DNA of 64,000 nt from Cellulosimicrobium marinum (GCF_020551945.1 NZ_JAJBZH010000001.1:624108-688107), one strand, 5' to 3'; counted from the stretch's first letter, positions 54,828 through 63,706 are shown. The notes: a model not told the origin generated them from the sequence alone. Numbers and translations: made by a program.

Positions 54828-55624
54828 CAGGCGTCCTTTCCGGGCTGCGCGGCACCGTCCGTGGCGCCGACGAGGGTGAGGAACACGTCCTCCAGGGAGG
54901 GCTGCTTCTCCACGTACTCCACCGTCGCCGGCGGGAGGAGCGCCTTGAGCTCGGCGAGGGTGCCGTGCTGGATGATCGTGCCCTCGTGGAGGATCGCGAT
55001 CCGGTCCGCGAGCTGCTCGGCCTCGTCGAGGTACTGCGTCGTCAGCAGCACCGTGGTGCCGCCGTGCGCGAGGTCCTTGACGGTGCGCCACACGTCGATC
55101 CGCGCCTGCGGGTCCAGGCCCGTGGTCGGCTCGTCGAGGACGATGATCGCCGGGTCGCCGATGAGGCTCATCGCGATGTCGAGCCGACGCCGCATCCCGC
55201 CCGAGTAGGTCGACGCCCGGCGGGCGCCCGCCTCGGTGAGCGAGAAGCGGGCGAGGAGGTCGTCCGCGACGGCACCCGGGTCGTCCAGGTGGCGCAGCCT
55301 CGCGACGAGGACGAGGTTCTCCCGGCCCGTGAGCACCTCGTCGACGGCGGCGAACTGGCCCGTGAGGCTGATGGAGGCGCGCACGTCGCCCGGGTGGGTC
55401 GCGACGTCGTGCCCGTTCACGGTGACCGTGCCGGCGTCGGCCGTGAGGAGGGTCGACAGGATGCGGACCATCGTCGTCTTGCCGGCGCCGTTCGAGCCGA
55501 GCAGGGCGAAGATGCTGCCCGCCTGCACCTCGAGGTCGACGCCCCGCAGGACGTGCAGGTCCTTGAACGACTTCCGCACGCCCTGGACGCGGATCGCGGG
55601 GCGGGGGTTCTGGTCGGTGGTCAT
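54827..55624 (-). CDS. DrrA-type ABC transporter ATPase
   Basis: A 265-residue ATP-binding subunit. Walker A is LLGSNGAGKTT, the signature YSGGMRRRLDIAMSL, Walker B IIVLDEPTTGLD, and the switch histidine is absent or altered in the LLTTQYLDEAEQL region, as usual for the DrrA group. The C-terminal extension (TLAELKALLPPATVEYVEKQPSLEDVF) is typical. It works with the permease gene overlapping it. Confidence 0.94.
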   Translation of the reverse strand: MTTDQNPRPAIRVQGVRKSFKDLHVLRGVDLEVQAGSIFALLGSNGAGKTTMVRILSTLLTADAGTVTVNGHDVATHPGDVRASISLTGQFAAVDEVLTGRENLVLVARLRHLDDPGAVADDLLARFSLTEAGARRASTYSGGMRRRLDIAMSLIGDPAIIVLDEPTTGLDPQARIDVWRTVKDLAHGGTTVLLTTQYLDEAEQLADRIAILHEGTIIQHGTLAELKALLPPATVEYVEKQPSLEDVFLTLVGATDGAAQPGKDA

Positions 55625-55685
55625 GGTTCGTGCTCCTTCCTCGGCGGGCCGCGCGGTCGGCGTGGTCCGGTCGGGACGTGGACGG

Positions 55686-56528
55686 TCAGGGGCGGCGGAC
55701 GACGACGTCGCCGTAGCCGGTCGTGGCGTGGATCTCCGCGGTGGACTCCTGGTCCACGGGACCCTCGGTGGGCGTGAGGTGGTTGCGGACGGTGCCGTGC
55801 TGGGACGCGACGTCGAGGAACGCGGCCGTCCCCTCGGGGACGCCCACCTCGATCGACCCGTACGACGTCGCGAGGGTGGCGGTGCCCGCGTCGAGGCTGC
55901 CGACCCGGATCCCGGCGTGGGCCGACTTCACCGCGAGCACCCCGTGGACGCGGTCCACCGCGATGTCGCCGTTCGCGCCGTGCACGTCGAGGGAGCCGGA
56001 GACGAGGCCGACGAACGTCATGCCGTTGGTCGCCTTGACCGACCCCTCGCCCGCCACCTCCCCGACGCGGACCGACCCGGCGCTCGCGGTGAGGTCCACC
56101 CGGTGGCGGACCCGCCCGACGGTGACGGACCCCGCGGACGCCTTGAGCTCGAGCCGGTCGACGTCGTCGAGGCGGACGTCGCCCGCGGAGAGCGTCATCA
56201 CGACCGTGCCGAGCGTGCCCTCGGCGTAGAGCGAGCCGGCCTTGCCGCGCACGTCGGAACCCGTGGGGACCTCGACCGTGATGTTGGCGGTGCCGGCGGC
56301 GAAGGGCAGGACGAACTGCTTCCAGGACCCGGGATAGGTGATGGACACGGCGTCGCCGTCGCGGTCGACGCGGACGTCCTCCGCGGCGCGCACGCTGCCG
56401 GACTTGCCGGGGTCCGTGGGCAGGACGGTGACGACGACGTCGTCACGCTCCCCGGCGACGACGTGCACGTGGGCGAACGGGACGTCCACCACGACGGGGA
56501 CGGGCTGCGGGGCGGCGAAAGTGGGCAT
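55686..56528 (-). CDS. DUF4097-family beta-helix protein
   Basis: A 280-residue protein built of short repeats such as GSVTVGRVRH, GSVRVGEVAG, GDIAVDRVHG and GSIEVGVPEG that form a right-handed beta-helix-like solenoid. No signal peptide or membrane helix is seen, so it is cytosolic. DUF4097 proteins often accompany RHH or GntR regulators and ABC transporters, as here. Function unknown. TGGTGTCA operators lie just upstream. Confidence 0.85.
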   Translation of the reverse strand: MPTFAAPQPVPVVVDVPFAHVHVVAGERDDVVVTVLPTDPGKSGSVRAAEDVRVDRDGDAVSITYPGSWKQFVLPFAAGTANITVEVPTGSDVRGKAGSLYAEGTLGTVVMTLSAGDVRLDDVDRLELKASAGSVTVGRVRHRVDLTASAGSVRVGEVAGEGSVKATNGMTFVGLVSGSLDVHGANGDIAVDRVHGVLAVKSAHAGIRVGSLDAGTATLATSYGSIEVGVPEGTAAFLDVASQHGTVRNHLTPTEGPVDQESTAEIHATTGYGDVVVRRP

Positions 56529-56544
56529 GACGGAGCTCCTCGGG

Positions 56545-56593
56545 TGGTGTCAGCGTGGTGTCAGAGTGGGCGAAGGGGTGCGGCGTGGTGTCG
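56545..56593. promoter_or_regulatory. TGGTGTCA direct repeats before the DUF4097 gene
   Basis: TGGTGTCA occurs at 56545-56552 and 56556-56563 (11 bases apart) and as TGGTGTCG at 56586-56593. The same octamer sits in the promoter of the RHH regulator gene, so both are probably bound by that protein. Confidence 0.65.
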
Positions 56594-56611
56594 TCGAGCG
56601 GCCGGGGCCGC

Positions 56612-57157
56612 TCAGCGCACCCAGCCGGTGACGCGGTTGCCGGAGCGCTGCGGCGCGCGGCCGGAGGCGGTCGGCCCGCCGGAGGACTGCTCGAGCGCGA
56701 CGGTGACCGCCCGCACGAGCCACGTGTTCACGGAGACGCCGTCGCGCGCGGCGGCGGTCTCGACCTGCGCCTTGAGCTGCTCGGGCAGGCGCAGGGTGGT
56801 GCGGACGCTCTCGCCGCGGTCACCGTCGGCCGCCCCGGACGCGGGGACGTCGGCGGCGGACGCGGACGTGGGCGCGGGGGGCTGGTCGACGGCGGTCGGC
56901 GGCCCGGGCGGTGCCGACGGCGCCGCGACGACGAACTCGGGCGACCCGCCGCGCAGGCGGATGTCGACCGACCCGGGGGCCAGCTCGGCGGAGATCTCCC
57001 CGGCGGCGTCGGAGAGCGCGTCGAGGAGCATGAGGCGGGCGGCGGCGTCGAGCGAGGCGGTCAGACGGTCGGCGAGGTCGCGCGCGTCGTCACCGCCCGC
57101 AGCGGCCGCGGTGGCGAGCTGGTGCCGCAGCTCGTCGACATAGCGTGTGAGGTCCAT
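56612..57157 (-). CDS. ribbon-helix-helix regulator with an N-terminal helical domain
   Basis: A 181-residue protein. The C-terminal part (about 118-162) is an Arc/HicB-type ribbon-helix-helix: ESVRTTLRLPEQLKAQVETAAARDGVSVNTWLVRAV. The N-terminal 75 residues are helical (DLTRYVDELRHQLATAAAAGG, DLADRLTASLDAAARLML). A Pro/Ala-rich linker joins the two. It probably represses itself and the DUF4097 gene behind it. Transcripts appear leaderless, with a -10 only 7 bases before the ATG. Confidence 0.8.
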   Translation of the reverse strand: MDLTRYVDELRHQLATAAAAGGDDARDLADRLTASLDAAARLMLLDALSDAAGEISAELAPGSVDIRLRGGSPEFVVAAPSAPPGPPTAVDQPPAPTSASAADVPASGAADGDRGESVRTTLRLPEQLKAQVETAAARDGVSVNTWLVRAVTVALEQSSGGPTASGRAPQRSGNRVTGWVR

Positions 57158-57164
57158 GGCTCAA

Positions 57165-57210
57165 CTATGACACCATCAGTGGTGTCACACAAGAGGCAAT
57201 GTGACACCAC
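57165..57210 (-). promoter_or_regulatory. promoter and TGGTGTCA operators of the RHH gene
   Basis: On the minus strand TTGTGT (57193-57188), 17 nt, then CATAGT (57170-57165). An exact inverted repeat TGACACCA-TCAG-TGGTGTCA (57169-57188) fills the spacer, and a third copy lies at 57203-57210. Occupied sites would block polymerase. Confidence 0.75.
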
Positions 57211-57271
57211 ATGATGTCGCCGCCGATGTCGCGTCCGACGACCTGTCAGCGACCCACCGACCCCCGGGTCG

Positions 57272-58027
57272 TCACAGCGCTGACAGCTCCGGGTCGGCGA
57301 CGAGGTCCTCGCGCAGGTGCCGGGCGTACCCGCCCGGTGTGCGCCCGACGAGGCGGGCCGAGGTGAGGACCTCGCACGCGGCGTCGGGCACGAGGCGGGC
57401 GCCGGTGCGTCGTGCCGCGGCGACGAGCGCGACGTCCTCGTGCTCCGCCACCGGCGCGAAGCCGCCCGCCGCCCGGTAGACGGACAGGCGCAGGCCGAGG
57501 TTGGCGCCGTGGACGTGACCGTTCGCGTGCCCGGGCACGTGGGTCGCGCGCCACACCGCGGCGCGGTCGGCGGAGAGGTCGGCCAGGCGCGGGCGCACGG
57601 TGCCGACGACGACGTCCGCACCCGCCTCGGCGAGCTCCACGTGCCGCAGGAGCCAGTGCTCGGGCACCACCGAGTCGGCGTCCGTGCACGCGAGCCATGT
57701 GCGCTCCTCGTGCGCGGCTCCGTTCCCGATGCCGTTTCCCATGCCCCGCGCGGCGGTCTCCACGCCCGCCGCCCGGGCCCGCCCGACGCCGACCCGCGGC
57801 GTCTCGATCGCGGTGAGCCCGGCGTCGTGCACCACCCCGGCGCTCCCGTCGGTGCACCCGTCGAGCACGACGACGACCGACACCGCGATCTCGGGACGCA
57901 CCGCGGCGAGCCGGTCCGTGGAGCGTCGCAGCCCGGCGAGGCACGCGGGGAGCAGCGCCTCCTCGTCGTGCGCGGGGACGACGACGAGCACCGCCTCGAC
58001 GGGCCCGCTCGTCCCAGCCCCGCTCAT
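57272..58027 (-). CDS. family 2 glycosyltransferase
   Basis: A 251-residue GT-A enzyme. VVVPAHDEEALLPACL is the N-terminal nucleotide-sugar site, CTDADSVVPEHW carries the DxD metal motif, and EHEDVALV the catalytic acidic pair. The conserved HVHGANLGLRLSVYRAAGGF lies between. It is the last gene of the cassette with the PIG-L-methyltransferase and acyl-CoA dehydrogenase genes, and overlaps the former by 4 bases. Confidence 0.88.
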   Translation of the reverse strand: MSGAGTSGPVEAVLVVVPAHDEEALLPACLAGLRRSTDRLAAVRPEIAVSVVVVLDGCTDGSAGVVHDAGLTAIETPRVGVGRARAAGVETAARGMGNGIGNGAAHEERTWLACTDADSVVPEHWLLRHVELAEAGADVVVGTVRPRLADLSADRAAVWRATHVPGHANGHVHGANLGLRLSVYRAAGGFAPVAEHEDVALVAAARRTGARLVPDAACEVLTSARLVGRTPGGYARHLREDLVADPELSAL

Positions 58028-59439
58028 GCCAGGCCCGCCTCACGGGCGACCGACGCCACGGGCCGGCGGGCGAGGACGTCGAGCACGAAGTCGTCCTCCT
58101 CGTGGTGGGCGAGCACGCCGAGCTCGCTGCGATCCTGAACGCGCGCCGCGACCTCGTCGCCGCCGAGCGGGTACTCGGGCACGTCGTGCCGCCAGTGGCA
58201 CGCGACGACGACGCCGTCCGCCGCGAGCGACCCGAGCACCCGGTCCAGCGCCCGGTCGAGGTCGTCGCTGCCGTAGTAGTAGAGGACCTCCGACAGCACG
58301 ACCAGGTCGAACTCGCCGTCGGGCCACTCGTCCGGGGTGTCGAGGCGCACGAGGTCGACGTCGTCGCCGAGGCGCTCGCGCGCGACGCGCAGGGGGGCGT
58401 CGGCGATGTCGACCCCGGTCAGGCGGTCGCAGCGGTCGCGCAGCGCGGCGGTGAGCACGCCCGTGGAGCAGCCGAGCTCCAGACCCGACCGGAAGCGTCG
58501 CCGCGGCAGGCTCGCGAGCAGCACCGCGCGCTTGCGCTCCTCGTACCAGCGCGTCTCGAACCCCCACGGGTCGGTGCGGCCGGTGTAGAAGCGGTCGAAG
58601 AACTCCCGGCCGAGGGACTCGCGCGCCGCGGCCGGGGTCGCGTCGTGCACCGCCGTCGCGTCACGCCCCGCCGTCGCGTCGCGGTCGGGTGCCGACTGGA
58701 CGAGCACCTCGACCGGCCGTGCGGCGTGCCGCAGCATGTCGGCCCCGAGGATCGCCTCGTCGCCGGGTCGCGCCGACAGCGGCCGGACCTGGGAGGCGTG
58801 CGCGTCGAGCGCCCGCGCCTTCGCCGCCACCTCCGCGTCGGTCAGCCGCAGCCCGCGCAGCGCCTCCCACGGCACGTCGTGGCCGCCCGGGTCGCCCCAG
58901 TGCCACAGCCAGACCGGATACTCGACGAGCCGCACGCCCCGGCGTCCCGCGACCGACGCCGCGACCTCGCCCGCGATCCGGTGGTCGCGGTGGCCGTCGC
59001 CGCGCCACGGCGCGCACAGCAGGGGACGGTCGCCGTCCGTGAGGTCGAGCGCGGCGTCGACGGCGCGCTCCAGCGGCACGCGGTGCTCGCGCAGCCCGCC
59101 GTCGGGCAGGCCGAGCAGCACGACGCGCGCCGTCGGGCACAGCGCACCGACCGCGTCGACGACCTCGCGCCGCCGCTCGGCCCGCAGCGCCTCGGGTGCC
59201 GTGGTCGACGCCGGGTGCGACCCCTCCCCGTCCGTCGCCACGACGACGGTGACCGGGACGCCGCGGGAGCCGAGCCGGTGCACGAGGCCCCCCGCGCCGA
59301 ACGACTCGTCGTCGGGGTGGGCGGCGAGCACGACGAGCGCGTCGACGCCGTCGAGGTCGAGCGGTGCCGGGCGGTCGAGCACCCCGGCCGCGACCCACGC
59401 CTCCTCGGGCGTGCCCGGGTCGCGGTGGTCGAAGCTCAC
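58024..59439 (-). CDS. bifunctional PIG-L deacetylase / SAM methyltransferase
   Basis: A 471-residue fusion. Residues about 35-255 are a PIG-L-type zinc deacetylase with AAHPDDESFGAGG and the HxxxH part in GDGHRDHRIAGEV. A spacer with DRDATAGRDATAVHDAT repeats follows. Residues about 285-450 are a class I methyltransferase with GLELGCSTGVLTAAL, VDIADAPL and LVVLSEVLYYY. Typical of a cassette in many bacteria whose product is unknown. GTG at 59439 overlaps the dehydrogenase stop. Confidence 0.9.
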   Translation of the reverse strand: MSFDHRDPGTPEEAWVAAGVLDRPAPLDLDGVDALVVLAAHPDDESFGAGGLVHRLGSRGVPVTVVVATDGEGSHPASTTAPEALRAERRREVVDAVGALCPTARVVLLGLPDGGLREHRVPLERAVDAALDLTDGDRPLLCAPWRGDGHRDHRIAGEVAASVAGRRGVRLVEYPVWLWHWGDPGGHDVPWEALRGLRLTDAEVAAKARALDAHASQVRPLSARPGDEAILGADMLRHAARPVEVLVQSAPDRDATAGRDATAVHDATPAAARESLGREFFDRFYTGRTDPWGFETRWYEERKRAVLLASLPRRRFRSGLELGCSTGVLTAALRDRCDRLTGVDIADAPLRVARERLGDDVDLVRLDTPDEWPDGEFDLVVLSEVLYYYGSDDLDRALDRVLGSLAADGVVVACHWRHDVPEYPLGGDEVAARVQDRSELGVLAHHEEDDFVLDVLARRPVASVAREAGLA

Positions 59440-60491
59440 CACGGGCACGTCCCCGCGGCGAGCAGGTCGCGCCCGAGCGACGCCTGGTCGCGCTCGGCGT
59501 GGTGCTGGCGCACGTACAGGCCGAGGTCGGCGACGCGCCGCGCGAACGCCTCGTCCGCCGTCAGCGGCCCCGGGCCGAGCGCGTGGGCGCAGCGCCGCTG
59601 CACCTCCTCGACCGCGTCGGCGACGACGGTCCGCGCCCGCCGCGCGAGGACCGACGACTCGCGTCCCGACACCCCGGCGTCGACGGCGCTCGCAGCCTCG
59701 GCGAGCACGGCGCGCGCGCCGGTGAGCGCGACGTCGACCGCGCCGAGGTGCGCGAGCGCGAGCTGGTCCGGCTCGCGCCGGCCGAGCGCGGCCCACAGCG
59801 TGCGCGCGAGGCCGACGGCGCCGCCCCACCAGCACGCCGCGACCCCGATCCCGCCCCACGCGAACCCCGGCCGCTCCAGGTACCAGCCGGCCGCGCCGAC
59901 GGGGACGGCGGGGGCGCCGTCGAACGTCACGGGCGCGGAGACCACCTGGGGGAGCCCGCGCGGCACCCACGGCCCGTCCGCGGCCCGGACCGCCGGGGTC
60001 CGCAGGTCGACCGCGAAGAGGCGTCGGCCGTCGTCGGTCCACGCGGTGACGAGCGCGTGGCTGAGGTCCGCGGCGAGCGAGCACCACGGCTTGGTGCCCG
60101 TGAGCCGCCAGGCGCCGCCGTCGGTCACGGCGTCGAGCCTGACGCCCGGGCCCTCCGCGGCGTACACGCCCCACGTGCTCCCCGGGCCCGCCCCCACGAC
60201 GGCGAGGTCGGGCGGCTCGGGCGCCTGGTCCAGGACGGCCAGCGCGTCGAGGTGCGGCTCGAGCATGCGCGCCACCGCGACGTCGGCGGCGGCGACGGAC
60301 GCGAGCGCCGACCACAGCTCGCCGGTACGGCCCCCGCCCGGGTGCGGGAGGCGCGGCGCCACGTCCACGACCCAGCGCAGCGTGGCCGCGACGTCGGCAC
60401 CCACCTCGGCCGCGCGGGCGAGGTCGGCGCGCGGGAGCGCGGCGGCGGGCCGGCTCCCGGACGCGTCCAGGGTGGTCTCGGCGATGTCCAC
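59436..60491 (-). CDS. acyl-CoA dehydrogenase-family protein
   Basis: A 351-residue flavoprotein-like protein. GTKPWCSLAADLSHALVTAW and WGGIGVAACWWGGAVGLARTLW are recognisable, with a helical C-terminal half (SVLARRARTVVADAVEEVQRRCAHALG). The catalytic glutamate is hard to place, so activity is uncertain. GTG at 60491 follows AGGAGGA. It is first in the three-gene cassette with the PIG-L fusion and the glycosyltransferase. Confidence 0.82.
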   Translation of the reverse strand: MDIAETTLDASGSRPAAALPRADLARAAEVGADVAATLRWVVDVAPRLPHPGGGRTGELWSALASVAAADVAVARMLEPHLDALAVLDQAPEPPDLAVVGAGPGSTWGVYAAEGPGVRLDAVTDGGAWRLTGTKPWCSLAADLSHALVTAWTDDGRRLFAVDLRTPAVRAADGPWVPRGLPQVVSAPVTFDGAPAVPVGAAGWYLERPGFAWGGIGVAACWWGGAVGLARTLWAALGRREPDQLALAHLGAVDVALTGARAVLAEAASAVDAGVSGRESSVLARRARTVVADAVEEVQRRCAHALGPGPLTADEAFARRVADLGLYVRQHHAERDQASLGRDLLAAGTCPW

Positions 60492-60638
60492 GGCTCGTCC
60501 TCCTGGCCGGTTCCCCGGCGTGTCTCCCTCTGTGGTGCAGGCCGCTTGCTGGACCGCGACCAGCGTCCGAGCGGTCGCGCCTCCTCGCAAGCGCTGCACC
60601 CGGGAGCGCGTCGCCCGACACCGTGGTTGGCTCGGACC

Positions 60639-61487
60639 GTGACCGGCCACGACCCCGACTTTCTCGGCGTCCCCGTGCCGCTGCCCGAGGTGGGCCGTGA
60701 GGTGCGGGTGCTGCCGTCGACCCACTTCACGGTCCTGCTCGACCCGCTGCGGCGGCTCGCCGCGGCGACCGTCGTGGACGTCGACGGCGCCCAGCTCGTC
60801 GACGTCCCGCGCGACGACGACTGGCACCTCGACCCCCGCGTCGCCGCCGACGAGCAGACCGGCCCGGAGCTCTACGCGCGCAACGACCTCGACCGCGGCC
60901 ACCTCGTGCGTCGCCGCGACCCCGTGTGGGGCGACCCGGCGACGGCGGCCCGGGCGAACACGGAGACGTTCGCCTACCCGAACGCCGCGCCGCAGGCCGC
61001 CCGGTTCAACCAGTCGCTCGACCTGTGGAACGGCCTGGAGGACCACGTCCTGGAGCACGCGCGCACCCTCGGCCTGCGCCTCGTCGTGGAGACGGGGCCC
61101 GTCCTCGCCGCCGACGACCCGGTCTACCGCGGCGTCGGGATCCCACGGTTGTTCTGGAAGGTCGTCACGTGGGCGGCCGGGGGTGGCGTTGCGGCCGGGC
61201 CGGTCGGCACGCTCGCGGCGACGGCGTTCGTGCTGGACCAGACGCCGCAGCTCGGCGAGCTCGAGCTGCGCGCGGCGGACGCGCGGGCGCTCGCGGCCGG
61301 TGACGTGCCGCCCCTGGGGCCGTTCCGGACGTTCCAGGTGCCGGTCGGGGACGTCAAGGCGCTGACCGGTCTCGATCTGGGCCCGCTCGTCGCGGCCGAC
61401 GTGCTCGTGCCCGCCCCGGCGGCGGCGGGCGTGGCCGACCGCGCGGGGTGGCGGGAGCTGGGAGTCAGGTCGGACGTGGTGCTCTGA
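60639..61487 (+). CDS. DNA/RNA non-specific endonuclease
   Basis: A 282-residue NUC1/NucA-type nuclease. NDLDRGHLVRRRDPVWG contains the DRGH motif with the catalytic histidine, and NTETFAYPNAAPQAARFNQSLDLWNGLEDH the metal-binding asparagine helix. No signal peptide is visible, which is unusual for secreted members, so it may act in the cytosol or be released otherwise. GTG start at 60639. Confidence 0.9.
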   Translation: MTGHDPDFLGVPVPLPEVGREVRVLPSTHFTVLLDPLRRLAAATVVDVDGAQLVDVPRDDDWHLDPRVAADEQTGPELYARNDLDRGHLVRRRDPVWGDPATAARANTETFAYPNAAPQAARFNQSLDLWNGLEDHVLEHARTLGLRLVVETGPVLAADDPVYRGVGIPRLFWKVVTWAAGGGVAAGPVGTLAATAFVLDQTPQLGELELRAADARALAAGDVPPLGPFRTFQVPVGDVKALTGLDLGPLVAADVLVPAPAAAGVADRAGWRELGVRSDVVL

Positions 61488-61510
61488 CGGTCGGGGAGCG
61501 ACCACCGCGA

Positions 61511-61530
61511 GAAAGTGGTAGCGCTTTCAC
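61511..61530. promoter_or_regulatory. LacI-type operator in front of the LacI gene
   Basis: A GAAAG...CTTTC inverted repeat (61511-61528) with GTAGCGCTTTC in it looks like the operators of LacI/CcpA-type regulators. A TAGGCT -10 (61541-61546) follows, so binding would repress the gene's own promoter. Confidence 0.65.
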
Positions 61531-61597
61531 GACCGCCCGGTAGGCTTGTGTTCCCGGGCGGGACGGCGCCGGGCACCACCGACCCCGGGAGCGGGCC

Positions 61598-62572
61598 ATG
61601 TCGCAGACGACGCTCGAGGACGTCGCCGCCGCCGCGCGCGTGTCCCGCTCGACCGCCTCCCGCGTCCTCACCGGCACCGGTCCCGTCTCCGCCCGCGCCC
61701 GCCAGGCCGTGCTCGACGCCGCCGACCGCCTCGGCTACGTGCCGCACCCCGGCGCACGGGCCCTCGCCAGCGGCCGCGGCGAACGCGTCGTCGTCGCGGT
61801 CGGGTCGCCGTCGTCCGAGCTCCTCGCCGACCCGTACGTCGCACGCGTCGTCGCCGCCGCGAGCCGCACCGCCGACACCGCGGGCGTCGGCGTCGCGCTG
61901 CGCTGGCTCGGCCGCGACCCCGGCGACGAGCTCGGCCGCCTCGCCCGCGACCCCGGCGTCGGCGGGGTCCTGCTCGTCGACTACTCCGCCGACGTCCTCG
62001 CCGTCGTCCCCGACCGCCTCCTGCCGCGCGTCGCCGCCGTCGGGCCCGCCGACGGGCGCGTCCCCTCGTACGACGTCGACGCCGCCGCCGGCATCACCGG
62101 TCTCCTCGCCCACGTCCTCGGCACGGGTCGCCGCCGCGTCGTGCTCCTCGCCGGGCCGCGCTGGCTCCCCGGGTCGCGCCGCGTCGTCGCCGCGTACACC
62201 GCCGCCATGGACGCCGCAGGCCTGCCGCGACACGTCCTCGCGGCCGACCTCACGGCGAGCGCCGGCGCCACCGCCGTGCGCGAGGCCCGACGCCGGTGGC
62301 CCGAGACCGACGCCGTCGTCGCGATGAGCGACCTGCTCGCCGTCGGCGCCGTGCGCGCCCTCACCGAGGACGGCGTGCGCGTGCCCGACGACGTCGCCGT
62401 CACCGGGTTCGACGACCACCCGGTGGTGCGGGAGCTCGGCCCCGCGCTGACCACCGCCACCCACCCCGTGGAGCAGATCGCCGCCGCCGCCACCGCCGAC
62501 CTCCTCGGCCGGTCGCGCGCCGGCGGTCGTACGACGTTCGGGTCGTCGGTCGTGGTGCGCGCGAGCGCCTGA
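61598..62572 (+). CDS. LacI-family transcription regulator
   Basis: A 324-residue repressor. The HTH and hinge are TTLEDVAAAARVSRSTASRVLTGTGPVSARARQAVLDAADRLGYVPHPGARALASG. The rest is a periplasmic-binding-protein-like sugar domain ending in VAVTGFDDHPVVRELGPALTT. Probably responds to a sugar. No transporter or hydrolase gene is next to it, so its targets may be elsewhere. It carries a likely operator in its own promoter. Confidence 0.94.
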   Translation: MSQTTLEDVAAAARVSRSTASRVLTGTGPVSARARQAVLDAADRLGYVPHPGARALASGRGERVVVAVGSPSSELLADPYVARVVAAASRTADTAGVGVALRWLGRDPGDELGRLARDPGVGGVLLVDYSADVLAVVPDRLLPRVAAVGPADGRVPSYDVDAAAGITGLLAHVLGTGRRRVVLLAGPRWLPGSRRVVAAYTAAMDAAGLPRHVLAADLTASAGATAVREARRRWPETDAVVAMSDLLAVGAVRALTEDGVRVPDDVAVTGFDDHPVVRELGPALTTATHPVEQIAAAATADLLGRSRAGGRTTFGSSVVVRASA

Positions 62573-62592
62573 CCCGCGAGTGACGCACGTCC

Positions 62593-62628
62593 GCCCGAGC
62601 GATGCACGCAGAGGTGCATCGCTCGGGC
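62593..62628. terminator. bidirectional hairpin between convergent genes
   Basis: A perfect 15-bp stem (62593-62607 with 62614-62628) with a 6-nt loop, followed by a partial third copy of GAGCGATGC/GCATCGCTC sequence. It lies between the LacI gene and the convergent lipoprotein gene. Confidence 0.8.
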
Positions 62629-62647
62629 GCGAGCGCATCGCTCGGAG

Positions 62648-63130
62648 TCAGCCTGCCGCGCCGACCCCGTCGAACGGGGTGATCAGCGACCACCCTTCCG
62701 CCGTGCCGGGGACCGCGTGGTCGCCGTCCGCGAGGTAGAGGCGCACGGCGTGGTCGACGTCGAGCGGGTCGCCGTCCGGGTAAGTCCCGTCGCTGCACGT
62801 CTGCGGGGTGGAGGCGACGGCCAGCCGGTCGCCGGGCGTGGCGTCGCCGTGGACGACGTCGGTCACCTCGACCTCCCACACGTGCGCGTCGGTGCCGAGC
62901 ATGGGGCGCGTGCCGTCGCGGCGGAGCACGGTCGCGTCGACGACGAGCGTCGCGGCCGCCTCCCGGTCGGCCGCGGTGTCGAACGACACCCAGTCGACGC
63001 ACGACTCCGTGCCCGAGGTCGCGCCGAGCGCGGCGCACGCCCCGAGCGTCGGGGCGAGGAGGGCGGCGGCCGCGAGCGCCGCGGCCGTGTGGCGGGGCGT
63101 GCGCTGCCGGAGGTCCCGGACGGGGTTCAC
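62648..63130 (-). CDS. lipoprotein of unknown function
   Basis: A 160-residue exported protein. A basic n-region (NPVRDLRQRTPRH) and hydrophobic core precede a lipobox LGAC. The mature part has paired cysteines (TESCVDW, PQTCSD) and beta strands (VWEVEVTDVVHGDATPGDRLAVAST, AVRLYLADG). It resembles other small secreted actinobacterial lipoproteins. GTG start at 63130; an alternative start at 63166 adds 12 residues. Confidence 0.65.
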   Translation of the reverse strand: MNPVRDLRQRTPRHTAAALAAAALLAPTLGACAALGATSGTESCVDWVSFDTAADREAAATLVVDATVLRRDGTRPMLGTDAHVWEVEVTDVVHGDATPGDRLAVASTPQTCSDGTYPDGDPLDVDHAVRLYLADGDHAVPGTAEGWSLITPFDGVGAAG

Positions 63131-63190
63131 GCCCTGTCCGTGTGCCGGGCGGTGCGGATCTTGCACGACGGCGCCCGGCCGGCGCCCGGT

Positions 63191-63706
63191 TCAGGCCCGG
63201 CCGGTGCGTTCGAGGACGCCGCGCAGGTACGCGGCCTGGCCCGCGTGCTCCAGGCAGTCGACGGCGACGCTCACGAGGCGCACGCCGAGCGTCACGGGCG
63301 GGTCCCACGCGTCGTCGACGACACGGTCGAGGTCGGTGTCGGCGAGGGAGGCGAGCACGTCGGCGGTCTCCACCTGCACGGCGTGGACGTAGCCGAGCAG
63401 GACGTCGTCGCTCGCCCGGACCTGTGCGACCTCGTCGGCGCTCTGGCCGTAGCCGGACGCGGCGTCGTCGAACGGCAGGCCGAAGCGGTCCGCCCACCCG
63501 TCGCGCGTCCACACCTCGTCACGTCCGACGGCGGCCGCCACCTGGACGTCCTGGCCGCGCGCGAGGTGCCACGCGAGCCAGGCGATGGTGTTGGCCTCGG
63601 GGTCGACCCGCGCGGTGAGCGCGTCCTCGTCCAGTCCCTCGACGGCGCGCGTCGCCGTCGGTCCGATGCGTCCGAACAGGTCCTCCAGCACGTCGCGTGC
63701 GTCCAC
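63191..63706 (-). CDS. DinB-family (mycothiol S-transferase type) protein
   Basis: A 171-residue four-helix protein of the DinB/DUF664 family. The typical pattern is ANTIAWLAWHLARGQDVQVAAAVG, with the histidine of the first metal helix, and VAVDCLEHAGQAAYLRGVLE with the C-terminal histidine. Relatives in actinobacteria use mycothiol for transfer or isomerisation. GTG at 63706 has AGAGG upstream. Confidence 0.85.
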   Translation of the reverse strand: MDARDVLEDLFGRIGPTATRAVEGLDEDALTARVDPEANTIAWLAWHLARGQDVQVAAAVGRDEVWTRDGWADRFGLPFDDAASGYGQSADEVAQVRASDDVLLGYVHAVQVETADVLASLADTDLDRVVDDAWDPPVTLGVRLVSVAVDCLEHAGQAAYLRGVLERTGRA

